The notes under the pieces are model-generated. The model saw nothing but the letters and a program-made list of their open reading frames with translations. It was not told the origin of the DNA and did not search any database. Positions 1-6,331 of a stretch of 6,855 nucleotides of DNA are shown piece by piece. The first letter of the stretch is position 1, and each line of letters opens with the position of its first letter. The DNA lies in the NCBI GenBank assembly GCA_964512765.1, contig CAZEKF010000033.1, forward strand, positions 1 through 6,855, in the 5' to 3' direction. This DNA comes from GW2011-AR15 sp964512765 (lineage in GTDB: Archaea; Nanobdellota; Nanobdellia; Woesearchaeales; GW2011-AR15). The position numbers and the translations under genes are program-made.

Positions 1-11
1 AAACGAATAAG

Positions 12-767
12 ATGAAAAAAATTGAGCCACCTTCCCAATGTCCCAGTTGTGGGTCACAATTAGAGCAAGTAAACGACCAATTATTCTGTCGCAACCCCGA
101 TTGCGATGCTAAATCGAGTAAGAAGTTAGAACACTTTGCTAAGACACTAAAAATAAAAGGGCTAGGTCCAAAAACCATTGAAAAGTTACCTCTTACTTCT
201 ATACCTGACATCTACTCGATGTCAAAAGAAGAGATTATTAGTGAGATTGGCGAGAAGCTAGGAACTAAATTGTACGATCAGATTGAGATTAGTAAATCTG
301 CTGATTTAACAACTTTATTACCTGCTTTTTCTATTTCATTAATTGGTTCATCAGCATCTAAGAAACTAACTAAAGTAGTAACTAATATTAGTGATATTAC
401 TTATGAAAAGTGTGTAGATGCAGGGCTAGGGCCAAAATCTTGTACAAACTTACTTGATTGGTATCACGATGAATTTTGTGATAACCTAGAGTATTTACCT
501 TTCTCATTTGAGGCAGAAGTACAAGAAGAAATGCCAAGCATCGGTAAGACTGTCTGTATAACAGGAAAATTAAATGATTTTAAAAACCGAAACCTCGCAA
601 AGGAGTTTTTAGAATCATTCGGCTTTACCGTAACAACTTCCGTAACTAAAAAGACTGATTATCTTGTAGATGAGGAAGGACGTAAATCAAGTAAGAGTAC
701 TAAGGCTGAAAGTCTGGGTATTCCAATTTTAACAATCAAAGAAATATTAAAGGAAAATAAACTATGA
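12..767 (+). CDS. NAD+-dependent DNA ligase, C-terminal subunit (Zn finger-HhH-BRCT; T5 ligase subunit B-like)
   Basis: This 251-residue protein matches the C-terminal half of bacterial LigA and lacks the adenylation and OB domains. A four-cysteine zinc finger (C10, C13, C26, C31; CPSCG then CRNPDC) opens the protein. Helix-hairpin-helix segments follow, with clear hairpins at about 48-58 (KGLGPKTIEKL) and 137-147 (AGLGPKSCTNL) and weaker ones near 103-121. A BRCT domain fills about 174-251 (ITGKL at 183-187, KKTDYLV at 213-219). In LigA these parts bind nicked DNA, while catalysis with NAD+ lies in the missing N-terminal half. Phage T5 encodes its NAD+ ligase as two genes, so this is inferred to be the second subunit. 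ATG at 12 is chosen because a possible upstream stop (TAA at 8-10, another frame) sits just before it. The frame is open to the window edge, so a continuous full-length ligase cannot be excluded. It overlaps the next gene by 4 bases. Confidence 0.85.
   Translation: MKKIEPPSQCPSCGSQLEQVNDQLFCRNPDCDAKSSKKLEHFAKTLKIKGLGPKTIEKLPLTSIPDIYSMSKEEIISEIGEKLGTKLYDQIEISKSADLTTLLPAFSISLIGSSASKKLTKVVTNISDITYEKCVDAGLGPKSCTNLLDWYHDEFCDNLEYLPFSFEAEVQEEMPSIGKTVCITGKLNDFKNRNLAKEFLESFGFTVTTSVTKKTDYLVDEEGRKSSKSTKAESLGIPILTIKEILKENKL
749..754 (+). promoter_or_regulatory. Shine-Dalgarno site of the D5-like gene
   Basis: AAAGGA lies 9 bases ahead of the ATG at 764, inside the end of the ligase-subunit gene. It fixes that start and fits strong initiation on a highly expressed gene, in addition to coupling through the ATGA stop/start overlap. 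Confidence 0.7.
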
Positions 768-1495
768 GTACAACTCCAAAATGGACAGAAGACCGCACAC
801 GTATCCTAACAGCAATGGTAGAAGGTATGGACGTAATTTCACAAGACACAGTAGCTAACGCAGCAGCAGAACTAGAGACAACTACTCGTTCTATTAGCTC
901 TAAGCTACGTAAAATGGGCTATGAAGTAGAATTAGCAGCTACAGCTCATAAGAAAGCATTCTCAGACGCTCAAGCAGACGCTCTTGCTAACTTTGTAACA
1001 GAGAACTCTGGTGCTTACACTTATGCTGATATCGCAGCTAACTTTGAAGGCGGTGCATTTACTGCTAAGCAGATTCAAGGTAAAGTACTTTCTATGGAAC
1101 TAACTGGTAACGTTAAGCCAGCTGAGAAAGTAGAAGTTGCTCGTACTTACACTACAGATGAAGAAGCTACATTCTTAAACTTAGTTTCTAATGGTGCTTT
1201 CGTTGAAGATATCGCTGAAGCTTTAGGTAAGTCAATCAATTCAGTTCGTGGTAAGGCACTTTCTTTCCTACGTTCTGGTGACATTACTTCAATCCCTAAG
1301 CAGAAAGAATCTCGTGCTAAAGCTAACGTAGATGCTTTGACTGAGTTAGGTGATATCTCTGCTATGACTGTAGAGCAAATCGCTGAGTCAATTGATAAGA
1401 CAGTACGTGGTGTTAAGACTATGCTTACTCGTCGTGGCTTGACTTGTGCAGACCACGATGGTGCTAAGAAAGCAGCTAAGAATGCAGCTGGTTAA
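764..1495 (+). CDS. Abundant multi-HTH DNA-binding protein, T5 gpD5-like
   Basis: This 243-residue protein appears to be built from four related trihelical, HTH/Myb-like units at about 7-55, 66-117, 129-174 and 185-228. Each ends in a similar putative recognition helix: TRSISSKLRKMGYEV, AKQIQGKVLSMELTGNV, SINSVRGKALSFLRSGDI, TVRGVKTMLTRRGLT. A Lys/Ala-rich tail follows (234-243). The unit starting at W7 (WTEDRTRIL) resembles a SANT/Myb start. Position next to the ligase and ahead of the replication genes matches T5 D5, an abundant DNA-binding protein tied to DNA replication and late transcription; the assignment rests on context and fold pattern, not alignment. All 11 arginine codons are CGT or CGC, with GCT/GCA alanines, unlike the AGA-rich genes downstream, which points to heavy translation. 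A good ribosome site precedes it and a strong terminator follows 15 bases after the stop. It is probably cytoplasmic, acting on phage DNA. Confidence 0.7.
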   Translation: MSTTPKWTEDRTRILTAMVEGMDVISQDTVANAAAELETTTRSISSKLRKMGYEVELAATAHKKAFSDAQADALANFVTENSGAYTYADIAANFEGGAFTAKQIQGKVLSMELTGNVKPAEKVEVARTYTTDEEATFLNLVSNGAFVEDIAEALGKSINSVRGKALSFLRSGDITSIPKQKESRAKANVDALTELGDISAMTVEQIAESIDKTVRGVKTMLTRRGLTCADHDGAKKAAKNAAG

Positions 1496-1510
1496 TTAAC
1501 CATTAAAGTC

Positions 1511-1547
1511 AAAAGGGGTAGTAACGAATACTTGCTACCCCTTTTTT
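1511..1547 (+). terminator. Strong Rho-independent terminator after the D5-like gene
   Basis: A 14-bp stem (1511-1524 paired with 1532-1545, one G.T wobble) closes a 7-base loop (CGAATAC). The core is GGGGTAG/CTACCCC and the 3' side runs into six T residues (1542-1547). It lies between the D5-like gene and the 99-residue gene, with no obvious sigma70 promoter after it, so downstream transcription probably depends on read-through. On the minus strand the hairpin has only a four-T tail, so it should work mainly in the + direction. Confidence 0.9.
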
Positions 1548-1550
1548 GTC

Positions 1551-1554
1551 GGAG
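1551..1554 (+). promoter_or_regulatory. Shine-Dalgarno site of the 99-residue gene
   Basis: GGAG lies 9 bases before the ATG at 1564 and only 3 bases after the T-run of the terminator. It supports both the start and the reality of this short gene. Confidence 0.65.
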
Positions 1555-1563
1555 TAAAAACCT

Positions 1564-1863
1564 ATGAAGATCGTAGCAAAATTTCACGATACAGATAGTT
1601 TTACTAGTGCTGAGGCTGTTAGAAGAGCTAAAGACGTACTTGGCGAGTATACGGACATTAAAGCGTATCCTAGTACAACAGATCCGTGGGACGGGATTTA
1701 TTTCTCCCTCCAACAAATAATCACTGACGAACAATTAAACTTTCTTTTTGATGAAGGGGCGTTATACCCCGAAAAGATGAAAGAGTTAAGATCCAGAGTT
1801 CTTGGTAGACTTACTGAGGAACTAGACGAAGTTATTCAAGATAACGAATATAAGGCAAGATAA
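1564..1863 (+). CDS. Hypothetical 99-residue acidic protein upstream of the helicase gene
   Basis: I do not recognise this protein. It is short and acidic (about 20 Asp/Glu against 13 Lys/Arg), with no signal peptide, membrane segment or Cys/His metal site. The first half alternates short strand-like and helix-like stretches (KIVAKF, then helix at about 16-28, then DIKAYPSTTDPWDGIYFSL). The second half looks mostly helical (about 54-92). The pattern suggests a small alpha/beta fold. It is convincing as a gene because it has a GGAG ribosome site, sits in the operon on the coding strand, and ends one base before the helicase start. Position suggests a role in replication or helicase regulation, for example as a loader or adaptor, but no sequence motif shows this. 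Confidence 0.8.
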   Translation: MKIVAKFHDTDSFTSAEAVRRAKDVLGEYTDIKAYPSTTDPWDGIYFSLQQIITDEQLNFLFDEGALYPEKMKELRSRVLGRLTEELDEVIQDNEYKAR

Positions 1864-1864
1864 T

Positions 1865-3256
1865 ATGGATATTGGGGCAGTAGTTCTACACATGATGATG
1901 GAGGAACAAAGTCTCGATGGTTGGGCAAGAGTTAAGAAAGACTTCTTTGAAGAATCTTATGCTTCTTTATACACTGCTATTTACAAGTTTTATAATAAAA
2001 ACAATTCTATACCTTCATTCGAGGAATTAGACTTAGTAACTAGAGATATTAAGACCCAGAAAGACCTTGCGGCTATTCAATTACTTGAAGTTCCTGAAAT
2101 CGAACTAGATTTGGCAATTGATGCCTTAATCGATCAATACTCTCAAAACGAATCACTAAAACAATTAGAAAGTTATATAGATAAAATTACTGTTATGGAC
2201 AGTCTTGAAGTAAAGGAGGGCTTGTCTAGTATAGTAATGACGTTAGATGAGAAAACTCATACTGATGAGTCTGTATCAGATATGAGTAATTTACTTTTAT
2301 TCCAAGAGGAAGGACTTGAAGAACACTCTTGTATACCACTCGGAATAAATAACGACTTTGATAGTAAAGTCGGAGGTGCTTATAGAGAAGAACTAATAAT
2401 GCTGGGCGGTAAGCGTGGCTCTGGTAAATCTTTAGTAAGTGCTAATATGGTTGCTAATCAATATGCAATGGGCAGAACCTCAATATACTTTACGATTGAG
2501 ATGACTGCAATGGAAACTTTCCAACGTATTACAAGTATATTATCAGGAGTACCCTACTCTAATATTAGAAAGAATAGACTTGATACACAAGAAATGAATC
2601 AGCTAGCTAAAGTACGTTCAGATATGTTTTTAGAAAGCGATGCAATTTACGAACACTTTTTAGAGAAAAGAGACCCTTTAGACTTTGAAAGACGACTTAC
2701 ATCTGAATGTAAGCTTAAACCAGATAATCAAATAATAATCGTTGATGATAGATCTCTTTCTCTTACAAGTATTGATTTACAGTTACAAAAAGCAAAAGCA
2801 CAATTCGGAGATCAATTAGGTTTAGTAGTTGTAGACTACGTTAATCAAATTGAAACAGGAATTGGAAAAGACTTGTATGATTGGCAAAGCCAAATCTTTG
2901 CAAGTAAAAAACTAAAAGAGTTTGCAAGAAAGTATGATTTAGCAATGATAAGTCCTTACCAGATCGATGATAGTGGACATACTAGATTTGCTAAAGGACT
3001 ATTGGATAGCCCAGATTCTGCTTTCTTAATTGAAGCACACTCGAAAGAAGACGAAGCTATAACATTCACATCTACTAAAGTTAGAAGTGGTCCAGACTTA
3101 GAATTTACTAGTTCTATGAATTGGGATACTTTGAAACTTGGGCCTCAGAATAAGCAGAAACCTGCTGGGTCATCTGAATCAAAGGAAACAGATGCTAAGA
3201 ATGTTGGTAAGAAGAAAAAAGAACCTAACAAAGAAGATAGTGATATGCCATGGTAG
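1865..3256 (+). CDS. Replicative DNA helicase, DnaB-like (superfamily 4)
   Basis: This 463-residue protein is close to the usual length of DnaB-family helicases, the hexameric ATP-driven enzymes that unwind DNA 5'-3' on the lagging strand. Residues 1-110 resemble the helical DnaB N-terminal domain (FFEESYASLYTAIYKF). The RecA-like motor covers about 155-425: Walker A GKRGSGKS at 182-189, catalytic Glu in YFTIEM (E212), Walker B LVVVDY (D324), H3 glutamine in SPYQ (Q366), and arginine finger in TKVRSGP (K405, R407). A Lys/Ser-rich linker (about 428-456) leads to an acidic C-terminal tip EDSDMPW, which resembles the SSB C-terminal peptide. ATG at 1865 follows the previous stop by one base, with AAGG at 1852-1855. 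The tail overlaps the primase start by 7 bases, and two stops (TAG, TAA) are in tandem. All motor residues are present, so it should be active. Confidence 0.93.
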   Translation: MDIGAVVLHMMMEEQSLDGWARVKKDFFEESYASLYTAIYKFYNKNNSIPSFEELDLVTRDIKTQKDLAAIQLLEVPEIELDLAIDALIDQYSQNESLKQLESYIDKITVMDSLEVKEGLSSIVMTLDEKTHTDESVSDMSNLLLFQEEGLEEHSCIPLGINNDFDSKVGGAYREELIMLGGKRGSGKSLVSANMVANQYAMGRTSIYFTIEMTAMETFQRITSILSGVPYSNIRKNRLDTQEMNQLAKVRSDMFLESDAIYEHFLEKRDPLDFERRLTSECKLKPDNQIIIVDDRSLSLTSIDLQLQKAKAQFGDQLGLVVVDYVNQIETGIGKDLYDWQSQIFASKKLKEFARKYDLAMISPYQIDDSGHTRFAKGLLDSPDSAFLIEAHSKEDEAITFTSTKVRSGPDLEFTSSMNWDTLKLGPQNKQKPAGSSESKETDAKNVGKKKKEPNKEDSDMPW

Positions 3257-4089
3257 TAAGTGAAATATTAGATAAACACAATATACCTTTTACTCCAAAA
3301 GGTCAAGACTATGTCGTTAAATGCCTAAACCCAGAGCACGAGGATAATAACCCTTCAATGCACATTGATCAGCAGGACGGAACCTTCCACTGCTTTAGTT
3401 GTGGATTTAAGGGTAATGTATTTAAGTTTTTCAATGTAGATAGAAACTGGCAAGACGTTAGAGTTAAAAAACTAAAGAATAAAATAGAAACAATAAGAGC
3501 GGCCTCTACAGGATTAAAAGTACCTGAAGGGGCCGTCCCTTATTCTAGACATTTTAGAGATATAGATAAAAGAACTTTAGCTAAATATAATGCTTTTACA
3601 CACGATAAGCACTTTGAAGGTAGGATAGTATTTCCTTTACCTGATATTACAGGTAAAATAAGAGCATTTATTGGTAGGTATATTAACAGTAGTGCACATC
3701 CTAAATACATGATTAAGCCTTCTGGAGCTGATTTACCTTTATTTCCCTCTATAGTAACTCCTATAAATGGAACAGTAATATTAGTAGAAGGTATATTTGA
3801 TGCCTTAAACTTAATAGATAAAGGACTTGTTAATGCAGTTGCAGTACTTGGAGCGAATAACCTAAAGGTTGACTTGCTCGAGGCACTGAAACTACAAGGA
3901 GTTCATACTATTTATACAATGTTTGACGCAGATGAAGCAGGTAGAAAAGCAGAAGCTTCCGTACTTAGATTATTAGAAGATAAATTCATATTAGATACAT
4001 TAGAAATCCCTGAAGGTTTAGACCCTGGAGACCTATCCGCATCTGATATAGAAAACATTAGAGGAAATTTATATGATAGCAGTGATTGA
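3250..4089 (+). CDS. DNA primase (CHC2 zinc finger plus Toprim), stand-alone
   Basis: This 279-residue enzyme would make the RNA primers for lagging-strand synthesis. A CHC2-type zinc-binding domain lies at about 12-60, with ligands C25, H30, C48 and C51 (HCFSCGFKGNVFKF), and should recognise the template start site. The Toprim catalytic core covers about 120-250: the VILVEGIFDAL motif (E180, D184) and FDADEAGRKAE (D226, D228) are the expected metal-binding residues, and a DPGD motif follows at 258-261. It is far shorter than cellular DnaG, having no C-terminal helicase-binding domain, which fits phage primases working beside a separate helicase. The gene overlaps the helicase by 7 bases and the polymerase by 17. 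The ribosome site is weak (AAGAAG at 3231-3236), so translational coupling is likely. All 12 arginines use AGA or AGG codons, in sharp contrast to the D5-like gene. Confidence 0.93.
   Translation: MVVSEILDKHNIPFTPKGQDYVVKCLNPEHEDNNPSMHIDQQDGTFHCFSCGFKGNVFKFFNVDRNWQDVRVKKLKNKIETIRAASTGLKVPEGAVPYSRHFRDIDKRTLAKYNAFTHDKHFEGRIVFPLPDITGKIRAFIGRYINSSAHPKYMIKPSGADLPLFPSIVTPINGTVILVEGIFDALNLIDKGLVNAVAVLGANNLKVDLLEALKLQGVHTIYTMFDADEAGRKAEASVLRLLEDKFILDTLEIPEGLDPGDLSASDIENIRGNLYDSSD
4061..4064 (+). promoter_or_regulatory. Shine-Dalgarno site of the polymerase gene
   Basis: GAGG, 8 bases before the ATG at 4073 and inside the primase coding sequence, supports the upstream polymerase start and hence the 17-base overlap. 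Confidence 0.65.
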
Positions 4090-6331
4090 TAAAGCTCCTA
4101 GTGGAGTAAATTATAAAAGGCACTTTAACTTTGAGTTTGAAAACTTTCACTTATCCTCTAAAAAGGTTAAGAAGTTATTAAAAAGAGATGTAGACTTAGA
4201 GTTTAACGCAGATGAGTATGAATATGTAGTGCTTATTGGTTCTGAAGCTGCTAAGTTTATTGCAGGAGTAGGCTCAGTAACAGAATTTGCAGGACATCTA
4301 ATAGACGAGAAGTTTATTCCAATGATTAACCCTGCAATGCTTAGTTTCAAACCAGAAGCTAAACCAATGTTTGATAGAGCTTGTGAAAAATTACATAATT
4401 ATATTGCTGGAGAAAGACCTCCTACGGTAACAGGAGATTTCGAAGGAATAACAGAAGAGGAGAGAGCAAATGAGTATCTTAGAGGGGTCATTGAAGACCC
4501 TACAATTAAATATGTTGCGTGCGATACGGAAACAACGGCACTATACCCAAGAGACGGTTATGTACTGGGTATTAGCCTTACGCATAAGAGTCAGCAAGGT
4601 GTTTACATCTCCACTGAATGTATTGGACCAGATACAGAAGAACTCCTCCAGACTCTTTTCTCGACTAGACTAATAGTATTTCATAATGCTAAGTTTGACT
4701 TAAAGATGCTTGAGTATCACTTTGGGTTTAAATTCCCTCAAGTATCTGATACAATGCTTATGCACTATGTATTAGATGAAACACAAGGGTCTCACGGTCT
4801 AAAACAACTAGCGATGAAGTACACTGGCTATGGTGACTATGATAAAGCATTAGATGATTTTAAAAATCAGTATTGTAAAGAACATAAAGTATTGAAAGGA
4901 GATTTTACATATGATTTAATTCCTTTTGATATTATGTATGAGTACGCTGCTATTGATACCGCAGTAACATATGACTTATATCAAATGTTTACTAAAAAGA
5001 TTTTGTCTAATGTTCAACTAAAGAAAGTATATAAAGAACTTATGTTACCTGGTATGCTATTCTTGAAAGACGTTGAAGAAAACGGAGTTCCGTTTGATAA
5101 AGATAGACTACTTAAGGTACAAGATCTAATGGAGCAAGAAGTCCAAGAAGCTAAAGAGAAGCTATATGAGTATGAGGAAGTTCACCGTTTTGAAGCAGAG
5201 CAAGGAAAGGTATTCAACCCTAATAGCACGGCTCAATTACGTGTTCTTTTGTTTGATTATCTCAACCTTACTCCTACTGGGAAGCTTACTGGTACTGGAG
5301 CTGCTAGTACTGATGCTGAGGTATTAAAGAAATTAGCAGAAGAACATCCTGTACCTGGAGTTATCTTAGATATTAGACAAAAGTCTAAAATTAAGAATAC
5401 GTACTTGGATAAAATTATCCCTGCTTTAGATAAAGACAGTAGAATTAGAACAGGCTTTAACCTAACTTCTACTACTTCAGGTCGTTTATCGAGTTCTGGT
5501 AAGATTAATATGCAACAATTACCTCGTGATAACGCAGCCGTAAAAGGATGTATTAAAGCAAGACCGGGCTATAAAATTCTACAACAGGATTTAGCAACAG
5601 CAGAGGTATATGTAGCAGCAGTTTTAGCAGATGATAAAAACTTACAGAATGTATTTAAGAGTGGGGGAGATCTTCACTCTACAGTAGCTAAGATGGTATT
5701 TAATTTACCTTATGAAGTTTCTGAGATTAAAGAAAAAGCATCTACCCAAAGACAGGCTGCTAAAGCTATTACTTTTGGTATTATGTACGGGTCTGGGCCA
5801 GCTAAAGTATCTGAAACAGTGACTAAGGATAGTGGGAAACCTTTTACTATTCAGCAAGCTAAAGATACTATTGCCAAATACTTTCAGACCTTTAGTAAGT
5901 TGAAAGATTGGTTACAAATGTCAAAGGAGGATATTGAAGCAAATGGATATATTTACAGTATTTTGGGTCGTAAGCGTCGCTTACCTAATGTATTTAGCAG
6001 CGACAAGGGTATTGCATCCCATGAAGTACGCTCTGGTATTAATTTTCTTATTCAGTCTGTTGCTTCTGACATCAATCTGTTGGCCGGAATTGACTTAAAT
6101 CAATGGATTAAAGATAATAATAAAGATGCGACTATTGTAGCTCTTGTACATGACTCTTTAGTACTAGAAGTGGCCGAAGAAGATGTTCAGTCTGTATCTA
6201 AAGCTATGGCTGATTTTACTCAAAAAGATAGAGGTTGTTCTATTCCAGGACAGCCAATCGGAGTAGACTTAGATATTGGAGATGATTATGCCTTCGGTAA
6301 ATTCGACAAGCAATATCCAGAGTTTCTCTAA
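4073..6331 (+). CDS. DNA polymerase, family A (Pol I-like), with 3'-5' proofreading exonuclease
   Basis: This 752-residue replicative polymerase has three parts. Residues 1 to about 115 look like a decayed uracil-DNA-glycosylase-type domain (VVLIGSEAAKFIAG at 52-65, PMINPAML at 83-90). The 3'-5' exonuclease covers about 145-310 with all four metal carboxylates: D151 and E153 (CDTET), D209 (HNAKFD) and D295 (YAAID). The polymerase domain follows: GRLSSSGKINMQQLPR at 470-485, motif A around D506 (QQDLATAEVY), motif B with R560, K564, F568 and Y572 (RQAAKAITFGIMYG), and motif C H693-D694. F568 is the position where Phe disfavours dideoxynucleotides. Motif A departs from the usual DYSQIELR and motif C has HDS instead of HDE. 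There is no 5'-3' exonuclease domain, as in T5 and T7 polymerases. A GAGG ribosome site precedes the start. Arginines are mostly AGA, but CGT/CGC dominates around residues 372-485 and 633-653, so codon use is uneven within the gene. Confidence 0.95.
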   Translation: MIAVIDKAPSGVNYKRHFNFEFENFHLSSKKVKKLLKRDVDLEFNADEYEYVVLIGSEAAKFIAGVGSVTEFAGHLIDEKFIPMINPAMLSFKPEAKPMFDRACEKLHNYIAGERPPTVTGDFEGITEEERANEYLRGVIEDPTIKYVACDTETTALYPRDGYVLGISLTHKSQQGVYISTECIGPDTEELLQTLFSTRLIVFHNAKFDLKMLEYHFGFKFPQVSDTMLMHYVLDETQGSHGLKQLAMKYTGYGDYDKALDDFKNQYCKEHKVLKGDFTYDLIPFDIMYEYAAIDTAVTYDLYQMFTKKILSNVQLKKVYKELMLPGMLFLKDVEENGVPFDKDRLLKVQDLMEQEVQEAKEKLYEYEEVHRFEAEQGKVFNPNSTAQLRVLLFDYLNLTPTGKLTGTGAASTDAEVLKKLAEEHPVPGVILDIRQKSKIKNTYLDKIIPALDKDSRIRTGFNLTSTTSGRLSSSGKINMQQLPRDNAAVKGCIKARPGYKILQQDLATAEVYVAAVLADDKNLQNVFKSGGDLHSTVAKMVFNLPYEVSEIKEKASTQRQAAKAITFGIMYGSGPAKVSETVTKDSGKPFTIQQAKDTIAKYFQTFSKLKDWLQMSKEDIEANGYIYSILGRKRRLPNVFSSDKGIASHEVRSGINFLIQSVASDINLLAGIDLNQWIKDNNKDATIVALVHDSLVLEVAEEDVQSVSKAMADFTQKDRGCSIPGQPIGVDLDIGDDYAFGKFDKQYPEFL
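6278..6281 (+). promoter_or_regulatory. Shine-Dalgarno site that places the next start at 6288
   Basis: GGAG lies 6 bases before ATG 6288 and within the polymerase gene. The alternatives, TTG 6276 and ATG 6282, have no ribosome site at a sensible distance. Confidence 0.55.

Noticed and set aside
454..483. Possible sigma70 promoter (TTGATT, then a TGTGAT-like -10) ahead of the D5-like gene
   Set aside because: The -35 is fair but the -10 matches TATAAT poorly, and it lies about 280 bases inside a coding sequence. Not supportable without 5'-end data.
12..767. Reading the first gene as a BRCT protein of another kind (clamp-loader or repair scaffold)
   Set aside because: The order C4 zinc finger, HhH, BRCT is that of LigA, and residue patterns in each part match it, so the ligase assignment is better.
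1492..1734. Minus-strand open frame of 80 codons across the terminator and the 99-residue gene
   Set aside because: It runs antisense through a strong terminator and a well-supported + strand gene, and its product has no recognisable features. It is best explained as a shadow frame.
4147..4350. Minus-strand open frame of 67 codons inside the polymerase gene
   Set aside because: It is antisense to conserved polymerase N-terminal coding sequence with no supporting context; no other gene in the window is on this strand.
4470..4673. Plus-strand 67-codon frame inside the exonuclease region, with a purine-rich GAGGAGAGAG just ahead of its ATG
   Set aside because: The purine run encodes a Glu/Arg stretch of the polymerase, the frame overlaps the conserved exonuclease I motif, and the product looks like random sequence.
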